Source of the DNA: Viola odorata
Lineage: Eukaryota; Streptophyta; Magnoliopsida; Malpighiales; Violaceae
Assembly (NCBI GenBank): GCA_963691705.1
Contig: OY829542.1
Coordinates: forward strand, 20,012,579-20,076,578
Length of the DNA: 64,000 nucleotides
Direction: 5' to 3'
This document shows, piece after piece, positions 35,967 to 46,679 of the stretch. Both the position numbers and the translations under genes were made by a program. The number at the start of each line of letters is the position of its first letter. The stretch's first letter is position 1. The notes under the pieces are model-generated. The model was not told where the DNA came from. It made no database searches and was given only the letters and a program-made list of their open reading frames with translations.

Positions 35967-37041
35967 AAGAAGCAAACGGCAGAAAGCCGATGTGCAGATT
36001 GGTCAGCCGATTTCCCTTCAATGCCGTTGTCTAGATCAGGGGAGGAAACGGCAGTATTCTCAAAACGGCCTAGTGCCGAATGACCTCAAACGGTTCAGTC
36101 AAAACGGCATCAAGCCGAATCGTCAAAACAGAGATAAGTCCAAATTGCTTTATCTTTGTGAAAATTTCTGGAATATTATGTATGACATGAGTTATCAAAT
36201 ATTCCCAAGCAATGAAAAATGTATATTTGCCAGTATTGTTTCTCATATGATTGCAGATCTCGAGAAAACAAAAATCAAATCAACCGCGGACGTAAGTTAT
36301 CTTAGACCGAACCGCGTTATCAAAATCAAATCAATCGTGGACGTAAGTCATTTTAGGCTGAACCACGTCACCAAAATCCAAGAATTGCAAACGATACATA
36401 TATTGCAAATGATACATATATTGCAAACGATACATATATTGCAAACGATACATATATTGCAAACGATACATATATTGCCAACGATACATATATCGCCACC
36501 AAGGCATATATCGTTATTGAGGCATATATCGCTATTGATGCATATATCGCTATTGATGCATATATCGCTATTGATGCATATATCGTTATTGATGCATATA
36601 TCGTCATCAAGGCATATATACATTGTCATCACATAAAGACCATGCTGGTCATGCTGATCAGACAGACTGCAAAATTACAAAGTCCGCTCCAAAACGGCAA
36701 AGATACAAGGTCCGTTGCAAGCGGCAAATTTTCAAAGACATCTTCTGCCTTATCAATCGGCAATATTGTCAAAACGGCCTAGTGCCAAATCGACAAAGAG
36801 GCCAAGTCAAAACGGTTGCAAAAACCAAAACGGCCATAACAGAACGGCAAGCGCCCGATTCTGCTAAACAAAAAGAGATAAGTTCAATTTCAATTGTTCT
36901 ATCTTTGTCTTTATTTTTCTGGAGTATGATATATATATAACAGAAATCATTAAACAGTAGCAATTACTAAAAATTGCAAAACTATATATATTACGAATGA
37001 TAATTGTTCATTACAAAATAAGCCAAAACATTGCTAAATGT
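35967..37041 (+). other. Non-coding spacer of the retrotransposon
   Basis: Separates gag from the antisense ORF. It contains three perfect CGGC-N5-GCCG motifs (35977, 36066, 36105), further imperfect ones, and the 18-bp tandem repeat at about 36386-36617. Open frames across the repeat are artefacts. Confidence 0.7.
36386..36617. repeat. 18-bp tandem repeat, two subfamilies
   Basis: About 13 units. The left half has copies of GATACATATATTGCAAAC, the right half copies of GATGCATATATCGCTATT, in the same 18-base phase. The shared GAT.CATATAT.GC core shows common origin with a switch of variant midway. Confidence 0.92.
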
Positions 37042-39402
37042 TCATGCTAACGGCCCAGATCCAGAAGCGGCGTTAGGGCCAACAGGAACATCATCATCAT
37101 CTTCGTCTACATCTGAATCGGAGAAAGGTTCATACTCCTTAGCTTCGGCAATCCTTTCTCCAGCAGCAACATATCGTGAGAGATTATCAGGGTGGAAATT
37201 CTTCTCGCCATAATAGGAGACATAGCTCTCCAACATGATGTTCTTCATCCTCTCTCTCCACCAACCGATCTTCTCAGGAACTTTCAGCAGCTCTGCTTCC
37301 TTAACGGCAATGTCATTTCTGGCAGCTTCCAAATCGGATCGGGCTGCGCTCAGTTCCTCAGTTAGCTTGGCAACGGAATCGGCAAGAGAAGTTTTCTCTC
37401 CCGAGAGCAAGGCGACGGAATCAGATAGAGCAGTCTTCTCCTCTAGCAGCTCACCGTTTCTCCTCTGCTCATCCCTGACCATGGCAGAAAGACCATCTCG
37501 TTCTTTTAGGCTGTCAGCCAGTCTGCTTCGAGCATCCATAACAGCTTTTTTGTCCGTCTCATGAGAGGCCTTCAAAGTCTCATTCTCTTTCTGAAGGGAA
37601 GCGACTTCAGCGGTTGATTGCCGAAGTGCCTCTCTGCCCTTTTTAAGCTTTAACTCAACGGCCTCAGCTGCATAACGGGTAGCGCACAAGCCGCTGTAGA
37701 AAACACTTTGCATGTGGGAGAAATGACAACTCAATTCCAAACGATGATAATGTTTCCTGTCGGCATCGTTGGCAAACATCTCACCAATCAGTTGACCGGT
37801 CCTATAATCTTTGCTGCCAGGACTCTTCAATCCGAGAGATCGGCGGCAGCTTTCTCCAAAATTGTTTAAGCTAACCGTGTGAGTAATCTCCCCGTCAGGA
37901 CCATGACTTGAGAGATAACCTCTATGAACGGAAGGAGGAGCGACTGCATGATCATCAGAAGTAAACGGCTCAGGCAAAGGTGGACCGGCAACCCAGTGCA
38001 GTTTAATCGGCATCGGCGATGAAGGGTCAGGCCGAACTGGATCAGGAATGCTCTCGGAAGCGACCGATGTGCCCGCGAAAACGGGAGAGTGATGCTGTAA
38101 CGGCGTCTCCAAAGGGGGAACCGAAGCCCCTGAGCCATCAGTGCAAGCAGGAAAAGGAATGTTTGGAGCAGGCCTTGAAACGGTTTCAGCCGTTTCGATA
38201 TTCTCTGGTTCGGAAACGGCGGATGCCCGTTGTGCTTCATTGGCAGCCCGTTTTGCTTCAGCTTTCCTTCTCTTTCTGAGAATTCTTCTGGCAGCTTTCA
38301 GGACTTGGGGATCAGGATCTGCCAGATCGGAGGTCTCAACCGTCTTGCCGACCCGTCGCCGTTTGATGATAAGAGGGGAATCTTCTTCTTCTTCTTCTTC
38401 TTCAAAGGAAAAATTCACCGTTGTGTCTGGTATAGCCGATCGCTCACCTCTCTCCTCAGCGGCCTCTTCGGCCACCATTCCCTCATCAATCGGCTCATTG
38501 ACCAGGGGACCTTCATCCTCAGTTCGGTCTTCAGCCGATTCATCATCAGTCTGCATTCTGTCTTCGGCAGGAGCTTTGGCCTTAGCAGAAATCAGCCGAA
38601 TGGAAGAAATGGAAGCAGAAACAACCTTCTTAGCTTTCTTAGCCTTCCCTGCAAAACGGAATTTGTGTAAGAATACAACAAGGACAAAGCGGAATATGGC
38701 TGGAGTTAGTAAAAGCTCACCAAGAACGCAATCAGACAACGGCACGCCGATTGCCAGGTACCGTGTGTGGAACGGCGTGTTAACCGACAGCAACAGGTCA
38801 ACTTGGGATTGAAGAGTCTCACCAAGGTTATCTGGCTTGAGCCAGTGTCTCTCATTCATTTCCCGATTGAACCCAGAAGTCCATTCGGCCGAAGAAGATG
38901 ATGACACCAAAAAGAAACGTTCTTTCCAATCCTTGACAGAAGAGTCATACCTTTGGAAGATCTCGTTAAAATGAGAATCCCGACGGGGGCGAATCATCAT
39001 CAAGCTCCCACGGTTTGTCAGATTGAAGAAAAACTTAAAAAGGGTCAGCGAAGGCGATTTGATCCCATTCAACTCGCAGACCTTAAGGAAAGCATAAATG
39101 CCAGCCCAGGAATTCGGAGTAATCTGGGCTGGGTTCAGCAGATGCTGGGTCAACAAAGCTTTGACCATAGAATCAAGGGGAAGCTTAAAACCAAAATCAA
39201 ACATCCTTGAGTATAAAACCCTAGTGTTATCTTCAAAGCTACTGTTTAACCTAACATCGGGAGAAGCAACAATGGCAGAATACTCATCAGTCAGCTCAAT
39301 TTCTAAAGCCTCCATCTCAGCATACAACTTGTCTTCACTATCTAACTTAGTGGGAGTTCTATCAATGATCTCATCAGTAACAAGAGGGCGTTTGGGTGCC
39401 AT
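37042..39402 (-). CDS. Antisense ORF of the Tat-type element (PF04195-like, coiled-coil C terminus)
   Basis: A 786-codon uninterrupted frame opposite to gag, ATG at 39402 (MAPKRPLV). Residues about 65-185 resemble the 'putative gypsy type transposon' domain PF04195 (GFKLPLDSMVKALLTQHLLN, then PNSWAGIYAFLKVCELNGI). The middle is acidic and low-complexity, with a run of glutamates near 38390. About 560-720 is heptad-like coiled coil (AEVASLQKENETLKASHETD). A canonical 72-nt GT-AG intron candidate (38649-38720) would give 762 residues if spliced. Antisense ORFs of this type are known in Tat elements; the function is unknown. Intact frame in a young element suggests recent selection or very recent copying. 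Confidence 0.85.
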   Translation of the reverse strand: MAPKRPLVTDEIIDRTPTKLDSEDKLYAEMEALEIELTDEYSAIVASPDVRLNSSFEDNTRVLYSRMFDFGFKLPLDSMVKALLTQHLLNPAQITPNSWAGIYAFLKVCELNGIKSPSLTLFKFFFNLTNRGSLMMIRPRRDSHFNEIFQRYDSSVKDWKERFFLVSSSSSAEWTSGFNREMNERHWLKPDNLGETLQSQVDLLLSVNTPFHTRYLAIGVPLSDCVLGELLLTPAIFRFVLVVFLHKFRFAGKAKKAKKVVSASISSIRLISAKAKAPAEDRMQTDDESAEDRTEDEGPLVNEPIDEGMVAEEAAEERGERSAIPDTTVNFSFEEEEEEEDSPLIIKRRRVGKTVETSDLADPDPQVLKAARRILRKRRKAEAKRAANEAQRASAVSEPENIETAETVSRPAPNIPFPACTDGSGASVPPLETPLQHHSPVFAGTSVASESIPDPVRPDPSSPMPIKLHWVAGPPLPEPFTSDDHAVAPPSVHRGYLSSHGPDGEITHTVSLNNFGESCRRSLGLKSPGSKDYRTGQLIGEMFANDADRKHYHRLELSCHFSHMQSVFYSGLCATRYAAEAVELKLKKGREALRQSTAEVASLQKENETLKASHETDKKAVMDARSRLADSLKERDGLSAMVRDEQRRNGELLEEKTALSDSVALLSGEKTSLADSVAKLTEELSAARSDLEAARNDIAVKEAELLKVPEKIGWWRERMKNIMLESYVSYYGEKNFHPDNLSRYVAAGERIAEAKEYEPFSDSDVDEDDDDVPVGPNAASGSGPLA
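38649..38720 (-). other. Candidate 72-nt intron in the antisense ORF
   Basis: On the minus strand it starts GTGAGC, has TTTACTAACTC (strong branch-point consensus) 10 bases in, and ends CCGTTTTGCAG. It replaces GVPLSDCVLG/KAKKAKKV-type polar sequence with a hydrophobic insert (LLLTPAIFRFVLVVFLH), and its length is a multiple of 3. In the sense RNA the signals are reversed, so it would persist through retrotransposition. Confidence 0.5.
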
Positions 39403-40028
39403 TCCTAAATCTCAAGCGATAAATCGAAGAGGGAAAAGGAGTGGGTAAATACCTAAAAATGCAGAGATCTTGAAGAACGGAACCCAGAAGTGCGGGAGGA
39501 AGTTGCAGAAATGAGAGAGAAAATGAGAGAAAATTTGTGAGGAAGGAGAAAGTGAGAGCGGCGTTGAGAAAGAAAATGAGTTAGGGTTTCCAAGAGAAAC
39601 CACTTTTGAAAGGAGAAAACTCTTCAACTCACATCCGTTCCAGCGAAACGATGACAAGTGGCAGGACCGATGGTGATCAGACTGACACACGTCACTAAAG
39701 CTACAGAGCATTAAATGAGAAAACGGCGCATGCGTTTCTGACAAATTTTGAATTTCGAAATTCAAACCTTGTCATAGGACGAAGAGACTTTTCTCCTAGA
39801 AAGTTCAACCAGCAATCATCATTTTATGGGAAAATGCCACGTCAATAGGTATGCATTTAAATGCATTAATCCTTCTTTATTGACATTTATTATTTATTTG
39901 CAGGATTGAGAGAAAAAACTCAATAACTGCATCGAATTAAAACAAACGGCAGCATGCCGATTGACAAGCATCAAGCCAGAAACGGCAAGCCCTTGGTAAA
40001 CACTCGGGCTCGTTTGTTGTTGGGCCTC
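39403..40028. other. Region between the antisense ORF start and the 3' LTR
   Basis: Probably the promoter and leader of the antisense gene; I see no clear TATA box. Holds a perfect 16-base palindrome ATGCATTTAAATGCAT (39851-39866) and a CGGC-N5-GCCG motif (39947-39959). Confidence 0.5.
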
Positions 40029-40819
40029 TGATAATACAAAAGTATATCACAAGGGCACAACGGACATTGTACCTTCACAAAGTACCGTTGACCAGTCAAA
40101 ACGGCACATGACCGGTTTGACCAAGTCAAACATATGAAACGGCATCGTGACCGATTGACCTAGTCAACGGGAATAAGTGACCAAAGGACAAGTCTAGCCC
40201 GATCGCCTCAAAACGGCACGAAGCCGATCCACTCGCTAAGCTGTGAAGAAACGGATCGACACCTCTCCAAACATTGACCAGGTCAAGGGTCTCCAAACGG
40301 CAGCATGCCGATTCCACACAACGGCAGTGTGCCGATTTGCTATAAACGGTTTAAAGCCTGCAATAAAGGTACACTGTATGTTATTTCTATTAAATCAGTG
40401 GTCAAAGCCACACATGGGAGACAGCACTTCCTGCTCCCACTCAACCATTATAAAACTATTACCTATAGGGAATGTTTATCCTCCCAAAGGTATGGTCTCT
40501 ACTTTATGTTTATTGACTCTTACTTTTGAACCACTTTGTGGAAAAAAGAGGAAAGGTGTCAGTAGATCTAACCACTCCAACCACTCTAGTCCTACATAAG
40601 GACTAGAGGGAAAGAGAGGAGGGACAGATCTGGAGCTCCCAAAAAAGAGACAGACACTGTTCCGATTCACATTCTCTGCATCCAAACACTGACTTTGGCA
40701 TTGGAGATTCTCCGCCGGAGCAAGCCTCCGGTGGTTTTGCAGGTCGCTCAAGGGGCTCCGACCACACACTCCGGCCTGCCATTTGACGGAAAAGCCCCAC
40801 CCCGCTCAAGGGATTATCA
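40029..40819 (+). repeat. 3' LTR (791 bp)
   Basis: Same length and, as far as I can read, same sequence as 33935-34725; inverted motifs at 40214, 40298 and 40322. Confidence 0.95.
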
Positions 40820-40824
40820 GTGTC
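40820..40824. repeat. Target site duplication GTGTC (right copy)
   Basis: Matches 33930-33934. The MULE transposase frame resumes here with LGWVRYPGYSEFM. Confidence 0.95.
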
Positions 40825-41116
40825 TTAGGTTGGGTTCGATATCCTGGCTACTCTGAATTTATGGTAGCATTTAGTAAATTGTGTTTGAGTGACCCAAATC
40901 CATTTTGTGGAACCAGGTTATGCACTATATGAAAGTTGTCTGTTACTGTGGGACAACAACAACTATAACCGTTTGAGTGAGGACAAATCATGTTGTGGAC
41001 TTATATGTAACACATGGTCTTGGAGAAAATGTAGACAGTGGGGTGTTTCAAGATGAAGGTCATGCAGATGAGGAAGAGGAAAGTGATGATGAGGAGAGGA
41101 AAGTGATGATGTGGGT

Positions 41117-43612
41117 GATACGATCCTAGTTGCCTAGGTTCGATTTGATTTGTTGATCTAGTTTAAGGGTTTGGAATTTGCGCATAAGATAGATAGATAC
41201 TCACGAGGGTGAGCGTAGACGAGCTTCTTAGCTAACCTAGCCGATGTCTTGTGATGGGGTCGAAGTTTCAATTTTACTTGCAATCAATCCTAACTTTCGG
41301 GACTTAAGATTGGAACAAGGTTCACGCACGAACAACAAAGATACTCTCTCTAAAAAGACTTAAGTCTCAAAATCAATTAATCAATGGTTCTTTACAATGA
41401 GCCAACGCGGCTCCTTAAATAATAAAATACATAAAAAACCTACTCGGAATAGAACTAGGACTTCTATCCGAACAATAACTCTAAATACTTACACAAACTA
41501 AATATAAATATAAATAGATACATTCCAGATGCTTCAAGAGGTTTCCGCACAATTGGGCTTCCATATGAGCCGATATCTCAAGTCGTATGACGTCTGGTGC
41601 GCACCCTGCATGCGACAATGTTGCCCTTGACATTGATTGCGTGTCGAGGGCATCAAATTTAGTTGTAAAAAAGATATAGAAATGGGGTAGGAATACAACT
41701 TATCACTCGTCCACAAGGGACTCGTAGGTCATGATAAGAGGTTCGTCCACAGAGATCTTGTTGGGGTTTCGTAGTCTTGACTCGACTTCCTCGTCACTGG
41801 AGTTGAGGGGGTTTTGTTCCAGCAATTAAAGTAAACAAAGCATAAAAGAGAACAAGTAATAATAAAGTAAATAGAGGCAATCTTAAGCAGAAGGCGATCT
41901 TAGCTAAGATTGCAGATTGAGGTTGATTGTGAACTGTCTTGAGGTAAACTCCTGGCAAGGGTGAATTCGTGAGTGCATTCCTTGTTTAATCGATCATCGA
42001 CCTTTAGATTCTCTCCTTCTCTCTCATAACTCTGCTATAGATTGGGAGGAACCCCTTTCCAATCCTACTTTCCTCCTATTCAAATCACTTGGAGGGTACC
42101 CCCTTTCCTAGTGATCCTGGCCATTGAACACTTTGCTAGTTAAAGGGTTTATCCAATTGGCTGCTGGCTTGAGGCACATGCGTTTTCTCAATGGCATAGG
42201 GAAAGACAGAGTCTAGGCCAAGCTACTCCCAACTCGGAGCCCTAGATTGTCAGCCTAGTTAGGCCTATATCGATTCAAGTTCACTAACCCCGCAAGGTTA
42301 GCTGCCTACTTCATCACTCCGGTTTCGCTCGTCCCCTTTGTGACTGGCTTCAAATTCGTCGTCTTGCCTAAGATCGATCAAGTCTTAGCCTAGACGGGAA
42401 CCGGTTTGTTAAAACAGAACTTGAATCAATTACGAACAAGAGGATAATTGGAACAGATCGGTCTCACGATTTACAAGAACACTCACTCAACCCTTACCAA
42501 GAATTAGGTGTTTAGCTACTAGACATAATAATTAAAGAAGAGAATAGTTGAAGAACATGAATTAAAATTAAATCTATGATATTCAAAACCGAATAATCAC
42601 AGAGCAAATGTTTACAAGAACTAGAAGTTGGAAGAAGAAAGATCCTGTAATTGACAGCCTTCCCTAACCTTTAACAAGGTTAGAGTCCCCACCAATTACG
42701 TTCCTTTCCAAATTCCAAACTTCAAATGCCTAAAAGATAGGGATAAAATCCCAATTGTTTGAATTTAAAATAACATAAGATAAATATCTAAACAGATTGT
42801 TTTTGTTCTTAAAAGATTACATCCGAGATTTCTTTAAAGTGATGTATTAGCCAGCTGGCTTCCTGATCCGCTCCACCTTCCATGAGTCCAAGATGATCAC
42901 GCCTCTATCTCTGCAATCTTGGCCAAGCTTGCGGCCAAGATTGCCACTTTGTCGCTCAAGGCACCCGTTTCCACAAATCCTTCTCTTGGCTGCGATTTTC
43001 TAAAAAAAACCACAATATGACGTGAAAGAGATTGTTTTTACCATAACCAAGGTGGTTTTAGATGGTAAAAACACATGAAAATAAACATCAATCAGACATC
43101 TTGCAAACGGCTTGTGCGTTTGGGCTGAAATTTGGTCACAGTTGTGTTAACATCCTGAAGTTTAGGAAACAATTTCGTACGCAAGCGTCTACTCCTTACT
43201 CGTTCGAATCGGTTCGAACACAATTGCCTATTGTGTCTTCTCGTAAAACACCTGCATGCGAGAATGTCGCCATGGGCCGTCTAACGATCCACGCGTGCAA
43301 ACGTCTCCAAACTCAGTCCAGACATAGCTAGCACGGCAATCGGTCCAGTAAGACTCATAGCTCACTGGACTGAACCTCTCTGCTCTGAAATAGCTCGGAC
43401 AGACTCGCCTGATCGTCCAACAACGCTTAGCTTTGCGATATGAGCCTCCAAGTCATCCTTCGCCTAATGGATTGATCCAGAAGTGCCTCCCGCTTCGTCT
43501 CCATGTATAGAGGTTGTATTAACCTCGCTTGGAGATCTACATCCTTGGCTCGACGTCTTGGTCCAATTGGTCCTAACTGAATGGTGTGTGAGATGGGGAT
43601 AGGACCGCATCA
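41117..43612 (-). mobile_element. Solo-LTR-like element, 2496 bp, in the MULE transposase
   Basis: Flanked by GTGGG on both sides (41112-41116, 43613-43617). Ends are short inverted repeats, TGATACGATCCTA and (complement) TGATGCGGTCCTA, so TG...CA. No ORF. The internal part about 41653-42990 is related to the Athila-like LTR at 17207-18560 in the same orientation. A short direct repeat, CCTGCATGCGACAATGTTGCC at 41607 versus CCTGCATGCGAGAATGTCGCC at 43250, surrounds that part. It is either a long solo LTR or an LTR carrying a nested relative. Confidence 0.7.
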
Positions 43613-46600
43613 GTGGGGACTTACAATGAGGTTGTATTGGTGGATACTCCACTGCATAGTGATGATGAAGATGATGAAGAAACAGTTGAAGGTAGAGAGA
43701 AGTTGTTGAAGTTCTATAAGAAAAAAATGTGAAGGAGAAAAAAATAGAAGATAAGAAAAACCAGAGGATGTTCAATATAGTACCATACACATCAAAATAA
43801 GTTGTAGTTGGTGGTGGGGATGATGAGGAGTCCAGCTCAAAGGATAGCCCTGAATTACAAGGGAAGTTGGATGGATATGCATCTGAGTATGATAATCCAA
43901 ATCATCTACCAAGTTGGGACAATGACGAGGAGGAAAACGGCGATTATGAAGGGTTGCTTGAGCTAAGGAAGAAGAGTAAGCACTCAACTTACGACCCAAA
44001 CACAAAGATTGTTGTGTTTGAAGTTGGAATAAATTTTAAAGACATAAAGGGGTTCAAATATGTAGTAATGAAGTACGCTATGCAAAACAACAAGCGTTTG
44101 GGATATGCTAAGAATGATCTGGTAAGAGTTAGATATAAGTGCAATAGTGGATGTCCATTTGTTCTCTATGCCAGCAAGAATCAGAAGGGATAGCTTCAAA
44201 TAAAAAACTACCAGTCAGTTCACAAATGTTCTACCACTACAAATATTAAGATTGTTAGCACAAATTTCCTAGTTGATCACTCTAGAGAGAGATTAATTGA
44301 AAACCCTAATCTTAGAATACCAAAATTCAGGCAAAGAATTCTTAGTACACTACATTTATATACGACTAGAACTATGGCTAAGAGAGTCAAGAGAATTGTA
44401 CCGGAAGAGTATAGAGGAAAATATAAGGAAGAATATCCCATGGTGCACAGGTATGCCAATGAGCTGGAGGCTACAAACCCTGGGACAATTAGAAAGGTGT
44501 TGTTTGATGAAGAAGGTCATGTTCCTTACTTTAAGGCTTTTTATGAATGTCTTGAGCCACTAAAACATGGCTGGAAAGAAGGGTACAAGCCTATTATAGG
44601 CATTTATGGAACATTCATCAAGCATTTCTGCCAGGGGATCCTGCTTACAACTGTAAGTAGAGATGCAAACAATAATATATTTCCTATTGCTTGGGCAGTA
44701 GTGGACAAAGAGACTTTGAAGACTTGGACGTGGTTTTTAGAGCATTTGAAGAATGATTTAGAGATTTTAAATGATGGTGAAGGTTTCACATTTTGCTCAG
44801 ATATGCAAAAGGTAAATTTAATTATGTTGTTGGACTTAGAGTTTTATGTATTTAAATAAGTATAATTAGTTGTGTTGTATGTTGCTTGTTTGGTGTAGGG
44901 TCTAGAATATGCCAATTCATAAAGTGTTTAGTAAAGCAGAACATAGAAGATGTGCAATGCATATTTACAGTCAGTGGCAGAAAGTTTAAAGGGGGGAAGA
45001 AAGAAGAAAGCAATACTAGGCACGTGTAGCTGCAACGTTTGTGGAAGAGCTTGCAGAGGAGCTGAAAATTTTAAAGGACTTGGGTAAGCCAGTTGTACCA
45101 GGGGTCAAAGGGCCAGACATAGTGGAAGATTTTAACAAGTATGTGAGCAGAATTTTTTTGCAGGGCTTATTTCACTCAACATTGCAAAAGTGATGCTTAT
45201 GATAATAATATGTGTAACGTATTTAATGGAGTTATCATAGAGGCTAGGCAGAGATCAATTATCTCCATGTTAAAGCAAATACATAATATGGTTATGTCCA
45301 GAATACTTGTCAAGCGTGCAAATGCAATGAAATGGAAAACTGAAATTGGCCCAATAATCGTTAAGGTATTTGAGAAGCATAAGGAGCAAGCATATCATTG
45401 GAGTGTTCTGCTTAGTGGTGATGAATATTACAAGGTTGAGTTAGGGAAGCACTGTTTTGTTGTCAACATGAACAAGAGCAGTTGCACCTGTAGGGCATGG
45501 GATATAAGTGGGATCCCATGTCCTTATGCTATCAGTGCTATGTACCATGATAGAATTGAGCCAGAATAAAAAATGTCCAGTTGGTACAGTAGAGAAGCTT
45601 ATTCTAGTAGCTACTCTTTCTCTATCAAGCCAACAAGGGGTGAGGTCTTTTCGCCTCACAGTGATAAAACCCCACCAGAGCCACCACTGATCACTACAAT
45701 GCCTGGTAGACCTAAGAAGAACAGAAAAAAGATAAGGATAAGCCAAAAAAGAAAGGGAAGCTTTCTAGTAAAGGACACACGAAAACTTGTAGCAATTGTG
45801 GGACTGCATGACACAACAGAACTAGATGTAAACTACCAGTTAAGAAAAATTCATCACATGGAGTGGAAAAGAGCGAATGTAACACCTGTGCAGGTGAAAT
45901 TTTGTTCTTTCATATGGTTCTACTTTCATATGTTAATTTTCATGTGTTTTAACTGTTTAATTTTTTCGTATGTACTTTCGTAGGGTAATGCACCAACTGC
46001 AGGGGGTAGTAGGGATTCAACTGTTGGAACTCCTCACGTTTCACCTACTGTACAGGTAGCTACTGATTAATTTAGAAATTATAATTTGTGACTTACACTA
46101 AATTCATTAGTATATGTTCTCACAGGGAACAGTTGACTGTCAAAGTATACCAAGAAATGTGTTTATGCCTAAAGTGATTATAAGAGATGGTGGTTTCAAT
46201 GTGAAGAGTAAAGCTCCAGTGAACCAAAATCTCAATCCATTCTATAAAGACCTTGGTTCCAATTCCTAGTATGTTTCCAGCTCAGTTTCCAAGTCAGCTT
46301 TTCTCAGGAGCATACCACAATCTCAGCTCAATCTGCTTAAACCATCATCCGCTACATCTAGACTAGCTTCAAAGAAACAACAAATACAAAAGAAGTCCAA
46401 TGCACAAGGATCGAAGTGATTGTTAGTTTATCTATTTTGGGGAGTTTAAGCAAATGTAATCTTTGCTTTTGTGATTAGAAGTTAGGTGCAACCTTTTAAT
46501 AGTTGCAAGGTCTACTTTGGAAGTTGGATGCAAACTGTTGTTGATTGCATTGACTTATTTTGAACATAGATGCAGACTTTGCTTGTTAGTTTTCTAGTTT

Positions 46601-46679
46601 CTAGTGCAAATTTGGTGTAATGTATTATTTTGGATTTATTAAAGTTGTTGTCAGTTTCTGCTGCAATTTCTGGTGTGAT

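Larger units (their letters stand above)
33935..40819 (+). mobile_element. Young non-autonomous Tat-type LTR retrotransposon (gag plus antisense ORF)
   Basis: 6885 bp with two 791-bp LTRs (TGATAA...TTATCA) that I could not distinguish by eye, flanked by GTGTC. Inside: a primer-binding site at 34728, a gag ORF (34824-35966), an untranslated spacer with an 18-bp tandem repeat, and a long minus-strand ORF (37042-39402). There is no protease, reverse transcriptase, RNase H or integrase, so it must move with enzymes from a partner. The gag type plus an antisense 3' ORF points to the Tat (Retand-like) lineage. It inserted in the N-terminal exon of the MULE transposase; removing it with one GTGTC restores the reading frame. 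A purine-rich tract is not obvious at 40010-40028. Confidence 0.93.
33840..46420 (+). pseudogene. mudrA-like MULE transposase, multiply broken
   Basis: Parts in order: an N-terminal domain (IHYGGKWKFEGRTEYIDGHV, split by the retrotransposon at codon GTC); an acidic linker; a MuDR DNA-binding domain (43990-44170, with FKYVVMKYAMQNNKRLGYA and CNSGCPF); the MULE DDE region (44374-44811, ending SDMQK before a GTAAAT donor); a SWIM finger (about 45484-45532, CTCRAW...GIPCPYA); and a C-terminal zinc knuckle (45788-45832). Lesions: two insertions; TAG at 44191-44193; a frameshift near 44918; a TAA soon after; TGA at 45809-45811 in the knuckle. The usual IGxDG catalytic Asp is Tyr (TAT 44605-44607), and the SWIM His is Tyr. 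The gene is dead. Confidence 0.85.

Noticed and set aside
36348..36636. Minus-strand frames rich in Asn/Asp/Ile/Cys and alternate-frame Ala/Ile/Tyr
   Set aside because: Come from the 18-bp tandem repeat in the retrotransposon spacer.
38141..38812. 223-codon plus-strand frame opposite the antisense ORF
   Set aside because: Shadow of the Ser/Glu-rich coding region on the other strand; no domain or leader of its own.
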